From assembly GCF_900104215.1 (NCBI RefSeq), contig NZ_FMXO01000004.1, forward strand, positions 124,001-188,000: a stretch of DNA of 64,000 nucleotides. The letters are read 5' to 3'. The notes below the pieces were generated by a model. It worked only from the letters and a program-made list of their open reading frames with translations, did no database searches and was not told where the DNA came from. The translations under genes and the position numbers were made by a program. Position 1 is the first letter of the stretch. Each line of letters begins with the position of its first letter. Shown piece after piece: positions 45,859-54,682 of the stretch. The DNA is from Desulfonatronum thiosulfatophilum (lineage in GTDB: Bacteria > Desulfobacterota > Desulfovibrionia > Desulfovibrionales > Desulfonatronaceae).

Positions 45859-47723
45859 GCTTTTCGAATATCCAGGAACAGGCCCGGCAGGTCTGGGACC
45901 AATTTAATCGCCCTCAAGGGTTGCGCGTGCTGATCGGCGCGGCCACCTGCGGCCGGGCAGCCGGGGCTACGGAAGTGGTGCAGGCTTTTCGGGAGGAGTG
46001 CGCAAGTGTTCCTGAACTGCAGGACGTGGAAATCCGCGAGGTGGGCTGCCTGGGAATGTGCCATGCCGAGCCGCTGGTGGAAATTCAGGGGCCGGACGGA
46101 ACGCAGGTCCTGTACCAGGGCGTGCTGGCCCATATGGTCCCGGACCTGGTCCGCGATCATCTGCTTGAAGGGCGGCTGGCCTCCAAGCTTGCCCTTTGCC
46201 GAATGGAAGGCAAATCCCAAGATGGCGAGGACGAGGAAATGCCCTGTTTTGCCGATCTGCCCATGATCCGGCATCAGTTGCGGATTGTGCTGCGCAATTG
46301 CGGGCTCATCGACCCTTCGAACATCGACCATTACATCGCCCAGGGCGGCTATTCCGGCTTTGCCCGGGCAATTGGCATGGGATCGGACGCCGTGATCGAG
46401 GAGATCAAGCTCTCGGGCATCCGCGGACGCGGCGGAGCCGGTTTTCCCACGGGACTGAAGTGGAGTTTCGCCCGCAAGGCCCAAGGGAACGTAAAGTACG
46501 TGATCTGCAATGCCGACGAGGGCGATCCCGGGGCGTTCATGGATCGTTCCGTGCTCGAAGGCGATCCCCATGCCGTACTGGAAGGGCTGCTCATCGCGGG
46601 GTACGCCATCGGCGCCGGCCATGGGTACGTCTACTGCCGGGCCGAATATCCTTTGGCCCTGGAACGCCTGCGAACCGCCATCGAGCAGATGCGCGCCAAA
46701 GGCTTTCTCGGCCGGGACATTCTCGGTTCCGGCTTCGACTTCGACATCACCATCAAGATGGGCGCCGGCGCCTTTGTCTGCGGCGAGGAGACCTCGCTGA
46801 TGCAGAGCATCGAGGGCAAGCGGGGCATGCCGCGCTCGCGACCGCCCTTCCCGGCCGTGTCCGGAATGTTCGGCAAGCCCACGAACATCAACAACGTCGA
46901 AACCCTGGCGGCCGTGTCGGCGATCATGGAAAAAGGCGGCGCTTGGTATGCCGGAATCGGGACGGAAAAAAGCAAGGGCACCAAGACCTTTTCCCTGGCC
47001 GGCAAGATCACCCGTACCGGATTGATCGAAGTGCCCATGGGCATCAGCCTGCGCACGATCATCGAGGATATCGGCGGCGGCGTGCTGGACGGCAAGGCCT
47101 TCAAGGCCGTGCAGACCGGCGGCCCTTCCGGCGGGTGCGTGCCGGCCAAACACTACGACCTGCCGGTCGACTATGAACACTTGGCCCAGGTCGGTTCAAT
47201 CATGGGGTCCGGCGGCATGATCGTCATCGACGAGGAATCCTGCATGGTGGATGTGGCCAAGTACTTCCTGGGCTTCACCGAAAACGAGTCCTGCGGCAAA
47301 TGCGTGCCCTGCCGCATGGGCACCCAGCATCTGCTGCGCCTGCTCACGACCATCACCGAGGGTCAGGGCAGCGTTGAAGATCTGGAAACGATCCGCGGGA
47401 TCGGGGACACCATGAAAAAGGCCTCGCTCTGCGGCCTGGGCCAGACCGCGCCCAACCCGGCCCTGACCACCCTGGATTCCTTCATGGACGAGTACCTGGC
47501 GCACATCCGGGACCACAAGTGCCCGGCCGGGGTCTGCAAGGCCCTGATCAGCTTTTCCATTGATCCCCAGGCCTGCACCGGATGCATGGCCTGCGCCAGG
47601 GTCTGCCCGGTGGAAGCGATTTCCGGAATCAAAAAACAGCCGCACCACGTCGATCAACAAATCTGCATCCGCTGCGGCGCCTGCCGTCAGGCCTGCAAGT
47701 TCGGCGCGGTGGCGGTGGAATAG
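45855..47723 (+). CDS. NuoF/HndC-like NADH-binding flavoprotein with extra [2Fe-2S] and 2[4Fe-4S] domains
   Basis: FMN/NADH subunit. Domains in order: an N-terminal thioredoxin-like [2Fe-2S] domain (Cys near residues 33, 65 and 69), the NuoF core with GRGGAGFPTGLKWS near 191 and CNADEGDPGAF near 217 (NADH and FMN sites), an SLBB domain, ESCGKCVPCRMGT near 477 (N3 [4Fe-4S]), and a C-terminal ferredoxin with CTGCMACARVC near 575 and CIRCGACRQAC near 603. At 622 residues this is the layout of bifurcating hydrogenase/transhydrogenase beta subunits rather than of complex I NuoF. It overlaps the NuoE-like gene by 4 bases. Confidence 0.93.
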   Translation: MSFSNIQEQARQVWDQFNRPQGLRVLIGAATCGRAAGATEVVQAFREECASVPELQDVEIREVGCLGMCHAEPLVEIQGPDGTQVLYQGVLAHMVPDLVRDHLLEGRLASKLALCRMEGKSQDGEDEEMPCFADLPMIRHQLRIVLRNCGLIDPSNIDHYIAQGGYSGFARAIGMGSDAVIEEIKLSGIRGRGGAGFPTGLKWSFARKAQGNVKYVICNADEGDPGAFMDRSVLEGDPHAVLEGLLIAGYAIGAGHGYVYCRAEYPLALERLRTAIEQMRAKGFLGRDILGSGFDFDITIKMGAGAFVCGEETSLMQSIEGKRGMPRSRPPFPAVSGMFGKPTNINNVETLAAVSAIMEKGGAWYAGIGTEKSKGTKTFSLAGKITRTGLIEVPMGISLRTIIEDIGGGVLDGKAFKAVQTGGPSGGCVPAKHYDLPVDYEHLAQVGSIMGSGGMIVIDEESCMVDVAKYFLGFTENESCGKCVPCRMGTQHLLRLLTTITEGQGSVEDLETIRGIGDTMKKASLCGLGQTAPNPALTTLDSFMDEYLAHIRDHKCPAGVCKALISFSIDPQACTGCMACARVCPVEAISGIKKQPHHVDQQICIRCGACRQACKFGAVAVE

Positions 47724-47726
47724 CGT

Positions 47727-50246
47727 ATGAATGCAATTCATTTGACAATTGACGGCCGGGATGTCGCCGTGCGGGAAGGGGCCACCGTGCTGGACGCGGC
47801 CCGGGAAGCGGGCGTCACGATCCCGACCGTCTGCGACCACAAGGACCTGAGCCCCTACGGCGCTTGCCGGATGTGCATCGTGGAGATCGAGGGCGTGCGG
47901 GGATATCCCACGTCCTGCACCACCCCGGCGGCAGAGGGCATGCAGGTGCGCACGCAGTCGCCGGAACTGGAGACGCTGCGTAAGCGGACTCTGGAATTGA
48001 TGCTTTCCGGGCATCCCAACAGCTGTCTGGTCTGCGCGCACCGGGAGGCCTGCGAGTCCTTCCGGCCCAAGGCGACCAAGGCCGGAAGGAGCACGCGCTG
48101 CGGGTTCTGCAGCAACAGAGAGGAGTGCGATCTCCGCACCATGGCCCTGGAGGCCGGGGACCGGGACCTGCGTCTGCCGACGCTCTACGGCGCGCACAAC
48201 CTGGAACGCGGCGACCCGTTCATGGACCGGGACTACAATCTCTGCATCCTCTGCGCCCGGTGCTGGCGGATCTGCGAGAAGATTCACGGCAAACCGGCCA
48301 TCAGCATCATCAACCGGGGCAAGGAAGCACGGGTGGGCACGGCGTTTCACAAGAGCCACGTCCATTCGGGATGCACCTTCTGCGGATCGTGCATCGACAT
48401 CTGTCCCACCGGAACTCTCACGGATCGCTTCGCCCGCTGGCACGGCAAGCCGGACGCCAAGACCCCTTCCACCTGCCAGCTCTGCCCGGAAGGGTGCTCC
48501 ATGATCGCCAAAGCCCGGTCCGGTCAGTTCGTGGCCGCGACCATGACCGCTTTCCGGCCCGAGGCCAGCCTGTGCGCCCTGGGGCGGTTCGGCTACGCCC
48601 AGCTGGTGAACGCGCCGACGCGGTTGTTGCGTCCTGCCATCCGTGAAAACGGCGATGCCTTCACGGTAGACTGGGCCTCGGCCCTGGATGCCGCCGCAAG
48701 CGGGCTGCGTCGGCATGCCGGAAAGATCGGCATTTTGATCAGCGAAGCCATATCCCGTGAGGAGCGATATCTCTACGAACAACTCGCCCGGGAATTGGAC
48801 GCCCGAATTGCTGCTGTACCCACCGTGCCCGTTGGTCAGGAATCCCCCTTGCCCGAATGGGTCGCCGAAATCGGAAGCGACACGATCACGGCGATGATTC
48901 TCGGCGGCAACTTTCTGAACGCGGAGCAGCTCACGGCCCTGGAGTTTCTTGTGGTTCTCGACGGACTGCCGGGCCGTTCCCGGGACGTGGCCAACGTGCT
49001 GCTGCCCGTGGCCCTGCTTTCCGAAAACGCGGGTACATTTCGCAACGCCGCGGGCGAGGTCAAGCCTCTGACCAGAGTCAGCTCCGCGCCGGGGCAGGCC
49101 CGACCGGAATGGGAAATCCTGCGCGACCTGGGGCAGCGACTGGACTTTGCGACCATGCAGTTCGCTTCCCTGGAGGAAGTAAGCCGCGCCGTAGGCGATG
49201 AACCGGCCCCCGGGCCTTTTTCCAAAGCTCCGCGCCATGACGTTTTTGCCCTGCCGGCGACTTATCGAGGCCATCTGGTGGCGGATATCGTTCCCGCTCT
49301 GGAAGCTTTCGGGCTTCCCACAACGCCCCGACCGGTTCAAAGTGATGCCCCGGAAGACGCGCTGGCTGACGGCTTCGAGTTGCTGGAGAAGCGGGAACTG
49401 GTGCCGAACATGCACCTGCTCCGGATCAGGGCGCCGCAGATCGCCGCCCATGCCAAGCCCGGCCAGTTCGTGATCCTGATGGCCGGGGAAACCTCGGAAC
49501 GCACGCCCTTCACCCTGGCGGACTGGAACGCGGACCAGGGCGACATCACCCTGATCATCGAGGAAGTGGGACGGTCCAGCCGGGAATTGATCTCCCTGCC
49601 CGTCGGAGCGCGACTGGCCCATGTCAGCGGGCCGCTGGGACAGCCCTTCGACATTCAAAAGAAGGGCACCGTGGTCCTGGGCGGCGGGTGCTACGGCATC
49701 GGCGGCATTCTGCCTTTGGCCCGTGCCTTGAAACAGGCTGGAAACAGGGTGATCAGCGTCATTGAGGCCTCCAGTTCCTACCTGCTCTTCTGGGAAGAAG
49801 AGCTGCGGGCCGTGAGCGATGAAACGCGCATCGCCACCAAGGACGGCAGCAGGGGAACGCGCGGCGGGGTGCAGGAGGTCTTTGAGCAGTTGTACCGCCA
49901 TGAAGGGCCGGTGGACATGTTCATTGCCATGGGCTGCACCTTCATGATGCGCATGACCACGGAACTGACCAGATCCTGGAAGGTGCCCACCTTCGTGGCC
50001 CTGAACCCGATCATGGTCGACGGCACCGGGATGTGCGGGGCCTGCCGGGTTTCCATTCACGAGGAGACGAAGTTCGCCTGCATTGACGGCCCGTTCTTCG
50101 ACGCCCACGGCGTGGACTGGGACGAGCTGGACTGCCGACGCAGCGCCTACGCCCGGGAAGAAGTGGAAGCCCTGCCCCAGGCCGCGGACTTGAATGCGTT
50201 GATGTTCCCGGAGGCCGCACATCAGGGGTGCGGGTGCGGTCGATAG
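47727..50246 (+). CDS. Fusion of a NuoG-like iron-sulfur subunit with an NfnA-like flavoprotein
   Basis: One 839-residue chain. Residues 1-290 are NuoG/HydA-like: [2Fe-2S] Cys 36, 47, 50, 64; His96-Cys100-103-109 ([4Fe-4S]); an added CxxCx5C at 125-134; two clusters at 173-183 and 216-226; and CxxCxxxC at 250-257 with Cys284. Residues 290-540 are a cut-down molybdopterin-oxidoreductase remnant (NVLLPVALLSENAGTF). Residues 545-839 match NfnA: FAD block ERTPFTLADW, NAD loop VVLGGGCYGIGG, and a last [2Fe-2S] in GMCGACRVS. No hydrogenase H-cluster motif is present. The gene is 3 bases after the NuoF-like gene and followed by an NfnB-like gene. Probable role: core of a soluble NADH/ferredoxin/NADP transhydrogenase. 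Confidence 0.88.
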   Translation: MNAIHLTIDGRDVAVREGATVLDAAREAGVTIPTVCDHKDLSPYGACRMCIVEIEGVRGYPTSCTTPAAEGMQVRTQSPELETLRKRTLELMLSGHPNSCLVCAHREACESFRPKATKAGRSTRCGFCSNREECDLRTMALEAGDRDLRLPTLYGAHNLERGDPFMDRDYNLCILCARCWRICEKIHGKPAISIINRGKEARVGTAFHKSHVHSGCTFCGSCIDICPTGTLTDRFARWHGKPDAKTPSTCQLCPEGCSMIAKARSGQFVAATMTAFRPEASLCALGRFGYAQLVNAPTRLLRPAIRENGDAFTVDWASALDAAASGLRRHAGKIGILISEAISREERYLYEQLARELDARIAAVPTVPVGQESPLPEWVAEIGSDTITAMILGGNFLNAEQLTALEFLVVLDGLPGRSRDVANVLLPVALLSENAGTFRNAAGEVKPLTRVSSAPGQARPEWEILRDLGQRLDFATMQFASLEEVSRAVGDEPAPGPFSKAPRHDVFALPATYRGHLVADIVPALEAFGLPTTPRPVQSDAPEDALADGFELLEKRELVPNMHLLRIRAPQIAAHAKPGQFVILMAGETSERTPFTLADWNADQGDITLIIEEVGRSSRELISLPVGARLAHVSGPLGQPFDIQKKGTVVLGGGCYGIGGILPLARALKQAGNRVISVIEASSSYLLFWEEELRAVSDETRIATKDGSRGTRGGVQEVFEQLYRHEGPVDMFIAMGCTFMMRMTTELTRSWKVPTFVALNPIMVDGTGMCGACRVSIHEETKFACIDGPFFDAHGVDWDELDCRRSAYAREEVEALPQAADLNALMFPEAAHQGCGCGR

Positions 50247-50333
50247 CGGTCCAGGATGCGGAGTTCAACGGTATCGGGTGCAACGTCCTACCGGCCGAAA
50301 CGATAATCAGGTACGAAGTTCAGGAAGTGAGAC

Positions 50334-51794
50334 ATGCAGGCTGAAGAAATGATTTCATCTCCGGATAGCCCGGCCAGGCCGAAAAAAGGAAAGCGGCCGA
50401 TGATTCCCCGCCAGCCCATGCCGGAGCAGGATCCCCGGCGGCGGCGGTACAATTTCGAGGAGGTCCCTCGGGGGTATTCCGAGGAAACCGCCATGCTCGA
50501 GGCCGGTCGTTGTCTGCGATGCAAGAAGGCCGGCTGCGTCAAGGGCTGCCCGGTGAACATCAATATTCCGGCTTTTGTCGCCCTGATTGCCGAGGGGCAT
50601 TTTGCCGAGGCCGCGGACAAGCTCAAGGAGCAGAACGCCCTGCCCGCTGTATGCGGCAGGGTCTGCCCCCAGGAGAGCCAGTGCGAGGCCGGATGCATCC
50701 TGGGCAAGAAGGGCGACCCCGTGGCCATAGGTCGTCTGGAGCGCTTTGCCGCGGATTACGCCCGGACTCATGGCCATGAACCTCTGGCCTGCGCCGCGGA
50801 GCCCAGCGGCAAACGCGTGGCCGTGGTGGGCGCCGGTCCGGCGGGCATCACCGTGGCCGGGGATCTGGCGCGGTGGGGGCACCATGTGGTTGTTTTCGAG
50901 GCCCTGCACCTGGCCGGGGGCGTGCTGATGTACGGCATTCCGCAGTTCCGGCTGCCCAAGGAAATCGTGCAGTACGAGATCAGCAACCTGAAAAAGCATG
51001 GCGTGGAAATCCGCACGGACATGGCCATCGGCATGACCCAGACCGTGGATCAGCTCCTGGAAAACGAATTCGACGCCGTATTTATCGGAACCGGGGCCGG
51101 ATTGCCCATGTTCTTGAACATCCCGGGGGAAAACGCCATCGGTGTCTTTTCGGCCAACGAATTCCTGACCCGGATCAATCTGATGAAGGCCTACGACTTT
51201 CCTCGCTACGCCACGGCCCCGATCCGCCCGAAACGGGCCATAACCGTGGGCGGCGGGAACGTGGCCATGGATTCGGCCCGGACGGCGCTGCGTCTGGGCG
51301 CGGAATCACTGATCGTCTATCGTCGCGGCATGGAAGAAATGCCGGCCCGGGTCGAGGAAGTGCACCACGCCCAGGAAGAAGGCGTGGAGTTTCATCTTTT
51401 AACCGCGCCTAAACGGATCGTTACCGATGGTCGGAACCGGGTCACGGGTATGGAATGTCTGCGCATGGAACTGGGTGAGCCCGGACCACGGGGACGCAGG
51501 CGGCCCGTGCCGGTGGAGGGCAGCGAATTCATCATCCCGGCGGATACCGTCATTGTGGCCGTCGGCAACCGCCCCAACCCCCTGGTCCCGAGAACGTCGT
51601 CGGGCATGGAAGTAAGCAGCCGGGGAACCGTGATCGCGAATGAAAATACCATGATGACCTCCAAGCCCGGCGTTTTCGCCGGGGGGGACATCGTTTCCGG
51701 CGCGGCCACGGTGATCAGCGCCATGGGCCAGGGCAAACAGGCGGCCCGAGCCATGCACAAATACATGACCGGCGAAGAACCGCCGTGTGTTTGA
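50334..51794 (+). CDS. NfnB / glutamate-synthase small-subunit-like FAD oxidoreductase
   Basis: NADPH-binding flavoprotein. Seen: N-terminal [4Fe-4S] cysteines in CLRCKKAGCVKGCPV near residue 62 and CGRVCPQESQCEAGC near 106, an FAD loop VVGAGPAGITVAG near residue 165, an NADPH loop VGGGNVAMDSARTALRLGA near residue 305, and a C-terminal FAGGDIVSGAATVISAMGQGK block. At 486 residues the length is typical. It directly follows the NfnA-containing fusion, so it should complete an NfnAB pair and carry the bifurcating FAD. A GltD role is less likely because no large glutamate synthase subunit is here. Confidence 0.92.
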   Translation: MQAEEMISSPDSPARPKKGKRPMIPRQPMPEQDPRRRRYNFEEVPRGYSEETAMLEAGRCLRCKKAGCVKGCPVNINIPAFVALIAEGHFAEAADKLKEQNALPAVCGRVCPQESQCEAGCILGKKGDPVAIGRLERFAADYARTHGHEPLACAAEPSGKRVAVVGAGPAGITVAGDLARWGHHVVVFEALHLAGGVLMYGIPQFRLPKEIVQYEISNLKKHGVEIRTDMAIGMTQTVDQLLENEFDAVFIGTGAGLPMFLNIPGENAIGVFSANEFLTRINLMKAYDFPRYATAPIRPKRAITVGGGNVAMDSARTALRLGAESLIVYRRGMEEMPARVEEVHHAQEEGVEFHLLTAPKRIVTDGRNRVTGMECLRMELGEPGPRGRRRPVPVEGSEFIIPADTVIVAVGNRPNPLVPRTSSGMEVSSRGTVIANENTMMTSKPGVFAGGDIVSGAATVISAMGQGKQAARAMHKYMTGEEPPCV

Positions 51795-51815
51795 GTCCCA
51801 GTAAATCATGATCTG

Positions 51816-51997
51816 GTTTGACTGAGGTCCGGCTTGCCTTAATTTTGCGGTCTCACAAACTCCTTCGCCGGCTTCGTAACATCGAACCATTGCGTGAATA
51901 AACAGCAATTGGTGCTTCAAGCGCATGGCAATGGTTCGATGAACGAATCCTGGCTCAGTCAAACATGCGAGACCGCAAAATCAAGGCAAGCCGGACC
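51816..51997. repeat. Nested palindromic element between the nfnB-like gene and yjbQ
   Basis: The outer arms at 51826-51854 and 51969-51997 are complements over 29 bases with one mismatch. Inside them, 51880-51893 and 51928-51941 pair exactly over 14 bases (CATCGAACCATTGC). A third pair, GTTTGACTGAG at 51816-51826 and CTCAGTCAAAC at 51954-51964, crosses the outer stem, so all three cannot form at once. There is no transposase and no T run. It looks like a small mobile element or a structured RNA. Confidence 0.7.
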
Positions 51998-52072
51998 AGT
52001 TCTCGACTCATGACCAGAATTTGCTGAATAATCAGTTCCCAGAGATCATTCGACCAAAGAGGAGTTGGAAAC

Positions 52073-52480
52073 ATGCATGAACTTTCCGTACAAACGCCGC
52101 AACGTGAGTTCATGGTTGATATTACTGCGCAGGTGCAGGATTTCGTTCGCAACCGTGAACTCCGCAACGGCATGGTGATCCTGTTCTGTCCGCATACCAC
52201 CGCCGGATTGACCATCAATGAAAATGCCGACCCCACGGTTACCCGGGATATTCTGACGACCCTGAGGCGGCTTATCCCGCATCAGGGCGACTACCAGCAT
52301 GCTGAAGGCAATAGCGACGCCCATGTGAAAGCCGGCCTTATGGGCTCGGACCTCCGAATTTTAGTGGAGGAGGGGAGGCTGATGCTGGGGATGTGGCAAG
52401 GCATCTTTCTGACGGAATTCGACGGGCCGCGGTCTCGCAAGGTATGGATCCAGTGGTTCGCCTCATCGACGGCAGCCTGA
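52073..52480 (+). CDS. yjbQ: YjbQ / UPF0047 family protein
   Basis: Small conserved protein of the UPF0047 family; some members have weak thiamin-phosphate synthase-like activity, but the true role is unsettled. Seen: the block CPHTTAGLTINENADP near residue 39, HAEGNSDAHVKAGLMGS near residue 76, and LGMWQGIFLTEFDGPR. At 135 residues it is complete. GAGGAG lies about 8 bases before the ATG. It starts a plus-strand run that continues through a Usp gene. Confidence 0.92.
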   Translation: MHELSVQTPQREFMVDITAQVQDFVRNRELRNGMVILFCPHTTAGLTINENADPTVTRDILTTLRRLIPHQGDYQHAEGNSDAHVKAGLMGSDLRILVEEGRLMLGMWQGIFLTEFDGPRSRKVWIQWFASSTAA

Positions 52481-52495
52481 GAACAACCCGCTATC

Positions 52496-53389
52496 ATGCC
52501 CATGCCCACTGACGACCTGCTGAAACCCATACCGGAATATTGCGTCACGGATCGAAGATTGCTGATCTGTGTCGGCGAGGATCCGGCGCTGCTGCATGGC
52601 GTTCGGTTCGTGAGCAGTTTCTTCCAGCCGGCCCCGGATCTGCGCATCGACCTCGCCTTCACGCCCGGGGCCGGACTTCGCAATGGAGATCCGAACCGCC
52701 TCTCATCGGACGAGGCCCGGAAATGGGCCACATCCATGCTCATGGAAAAAGGTTTCACCGTGGGCGCTCCACGCAGCGACGACGTCTGGGAGCCTGTTTT
52801 GAGCATCCGCGATATCGCTCTGATTGCTGAAAAACATAGATACGACGCCGTTTTGCTGGGCCGCAGGGCGATCCATCGCCTGGAGGAGCATCTGGACACG
52901 GAATTCAATGAGGCCGTTTTTGACCGGCACCTGGACTTTCCGTTTTGGATCTGCAGGGAGCCGGATTCGACCCGAACCAATGTGCTGCTTTGCGTGGACG
53001 GTTCCAAGCCGGGATTATGCGCCGCGGATCATGTCGGTTGGATATGCGCTTCCGAAAGCCGGCACCAAATATGCGTCGCCTACCTTGCCGCCCCGGAAAA
53101 GCGCGATTACCGCGACGAAATCCTGATTCTCGACAATGCGGTGAAGATGCTTCAGGTGAACGGAATTCCCGAATCACGGATCACGACCAAGGTGCTTGTG
53201 GAAAAGGATTACGCCCGTGGTATTCTTGAGGAGGCGCAACGGGGCAGGTACGCAGTTGTAGCCGTAGGGCGCGCCGGGGCCGGCCGGGGCATGATGGTCG
53301 AACGGCAGTTCGGGTCGATCAGCCTGCTGCTGGCCCGCAAGCTGGAGGGAGCGAGTTTGTGGGTTTGCGGCTACCCTTGCAAGCTCTAG
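52496..53389 (+). CDS. Universal stress protein-like protein
   Basis: Two Usp-like alpha/beta domains in one 297-residue chain. Seen: domain one starts RRLLICVGEDPALLHGVRFV near residue 19 and has YDAVLLGRRA. Domain two starts TNVLLCVDGSKPGLCAAD near residue 161 and ends YAVVAVGRAGAGRG...GSISLLLARKLEGASLWV, a fair match to the ATP-binding G-2x-G-9x-G(S/T) pattern. It is soluble and probably a nucleotide-binding stress protein. Its last 31 bases overlap the CPBP gene. Confidence 0.78.
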   Translation: MPMPTDDLLKPIPEYCVTDRRLLICVGEDPALLHGVRFVSSFFQPAPDLRIDLAFTPGAGLRNGDPNRLSSDEARKWATSMLMEKGFTVGAPRSDDVWEPVLSIRDIALIAEKHRYDAVLLGRRAIHRLEEHLDTEFNEAVFDRHLDFPFWICREPDSTRTNVLLCVDGSKPGLCAADHVGWICASESRHQICVAYLAAPEKRDYRDEILILDNAVKMLQVNGIPESRITTKVLVEKDYARGILEEAQRGRYAVVAVGRAGAGRGMMVERQFGSISLLLARKLEGASLWVCGYPCKL

Positions 53390-53826
53390 CATCCGGTTGG
53401 TGGCACCGAGACCCTTGGTTTTACGCTCTCCTGGCCCTGGGACCCTTGGCCTGGCTGCTCCCGGAACCCGTGTTCCGCATCGCGATCTGGCGTTTGACGA
53501 TCATGGCCCTGGCAGAGGAACTCCTCTTTCGCGGTCTGATCCAACAGTTCATGCTGCGCAGGCCTTTGTTTCAGCACCGCCTTGGACCGCTGACCCTGGC
53601 CAACGTGGCGGCTTCCATCCTCTTTGTGCTGGCGCACCTGGTCGCTCAACCTCCTTTGTGGGCAGCGGCCGTTTTTATCCCGTCGCTGATTTTCGGGTGG
53701 ATCTGGGACAGACATGGCCGGGTTGTTCCCTGCACCATGGTTCATTTCTGGTATAATCTCTGTTTTTTTTTACCGCTTTCAGCTATAGGCAGTGCATTAT
53801 CAACATGCGACGCCGTCAATTCCTGA
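53359..53826 (+). CDS. CPBP family intramembrane glutamic protease (possibly MrtJ-like)
   Basis: Membrane protein with about four hydrophobic segments and the CPBP/Abi catalytic pattern: Glu53-Glu54-xxx-Arg58 in AEELLFRGL, His93 in LAHL, and His129 in HFWYN. At 155 residues it is shorter than most CPBP proteins and resembles the compact MrtJ type tied to JDVT-CTERM sorting; that match is from memory. I see no JDVT-CTERM tail in the window. It starts with GTG at 53359, 7 bases after GGAGGGAG and inside the Usp gene. Its end overlaps the next gene by 22 bases. Confidence 0.75.
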   Translation: MGLRLPLQALASGWWHRDPWFYALLALGPLAWLLPEPVFRIAIWRLTIMALAEELLFRGLIQQFMLRRPLFQHRLGPLTLANVAASILFVLAHLVAQPPLWAAAVFIPSLIFGWIWDRHGRVVPCTMVHFWYNLCFFLPLSAIGSALSTCDAVNS

Positions 53827-54620
53827 CCATGGCCGCCGGATTGGCCGCCAGAGCCGTCACAGCGGGCTGTTTCGGCACGACTTTTCTTGCCCCCCCTGTC
53901 CTGCATGCCAGACAGGATTTTCCCGCTCCCCGTCAAGAAACCTACCGGGTGATCAACACCTATCCGCATGACCCCAAGGCCTTCACCCAGGGGCTGTTTT
54001 TTCACGAGGGCCGTCTCTACGAGAGCACCGGAGGCTGGGGCAGCTCCTCGTTGCGTAAAGTCGAGCTGGAGACCGGCCGGGTGCTCAGGATACATCATCT
54101 GCCCGCGCGATACTTCGGCGAGGGGCTGGCCTTGTGGCAGAATCGCCTGATCCAGGTCACATGGAAATCCGGAACCGGCTTTGTCTACGATCTGGAGACG
54201 TTTGAACAGCTGGAGACTTTTTCCTATCCCGGAGAGGGCTGGGGGCTGACCCAGGACGACCAGGGACTGATCCTCAGTGACGGTTCCAACATCCTGCGTC
54301 GGCTCGATCCGACCACATTTCAGGAAACGGGCCGGATCGCGGTGCACTATGAAGGGCGGCCGATGCGGGGCCTGAATGAGCTGGAATACATTGAGGGCGA
54401 GGTGTGGGCCAAGGTATTTCCCACGGAGGATATGGTGCGCATTGATCCGCAAACCGGTCACGTGCTGTCCCGGGTAGTCTTGACCGGCATTCTTGGCCCG
54501 CGGCGGTTGCCCCATGACGCCGTACCCAACGGCATTGCCTACGACGCCGCGACGCAGCGCATTTTCGTCACGGGCAAGCTATGGCCCGTTCTGTTTGAAA
54601 TTCGGGTCATTCCCAGGTAA
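53805..54620 (+). CDS. Tat-exported glutaminyl-peptide cyclotransferase (plant/bacterial type)
   Basis: Beta-propeller enzyme that converts N-terminal glutamine to pyroglutamate. Seen: a twin-arginine signal RRRQFLTMAAG at the N-terminus, then AFTQGLFFHEGRLYESTGGWG near residue 58, YFGEGLALW near 104, LNELEYIEGEVWAKV near 191, and VPNGIAYDAATQRIFVTGK near 243. These are the family's conserved blocks. At 271 residues it is complete. The Tat signal implies folding before export to the periplasm. It overlaps the CPBP protease gene, suggesting joint work on exported proteins. Confidence 0.87.
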   Translation: MRRRQFLTMAAGLAARAVTAGCFGTTFLAPPVLHARQDFPAPRQETYRVINTYPHDPKAFTQGLFFHEGRLYESTGGWGSSSLRKVELETGRVLRIHHLPARYFGEGLALWQNRLIQVTWKSGTGFVYDLETFEQLETFSYPGEGWGLTQDDQGLILSDGSNILRRLDPTTFQETGRIAVHYEGRPMRGLNELEYIEGEVWAKVFPTEDMVRIDPQTGHVLSRVVLTGILGPRRLPHDAVPNGIAYDAATQRIFVTGKLWPVLFEIRVIPR

Positions 54621-54682
54621 GCGTCACATCGCATTGATACATATTCACCAACCTTCGGGCACAAGAAGAGAAGAGCATACAC

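Noticed and set aside
47727-48600. Iron-only hydrogenase catalytic subunit
   Set aside because: The N-terminal cluster pattern fits HydA, but none of the H-cluster cysteine motifs occur afterwards; an NfnA domain is there instead.
47196-50222. A 1008-codon open frame opposite the NuoG-NfnA gene
   Set aside because: The plus-strand frame has clear iron-sulfur and flavin motifs throughout. The minus-strand frame is a product of high GC and has no motif.
50334-51794. Glutamate synthase small subunit (GltD) working with a large subunit
   Set aside because: No GltB-type gene is adjacent, and the upstream NfnA domain gives a better partner.
51928-51955. tRNA-like GGTTCGAT stretch
   Set aside because: It is one arm of the nested palindrome. 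No acceptor, D or anticodon stems can be drawn around it.
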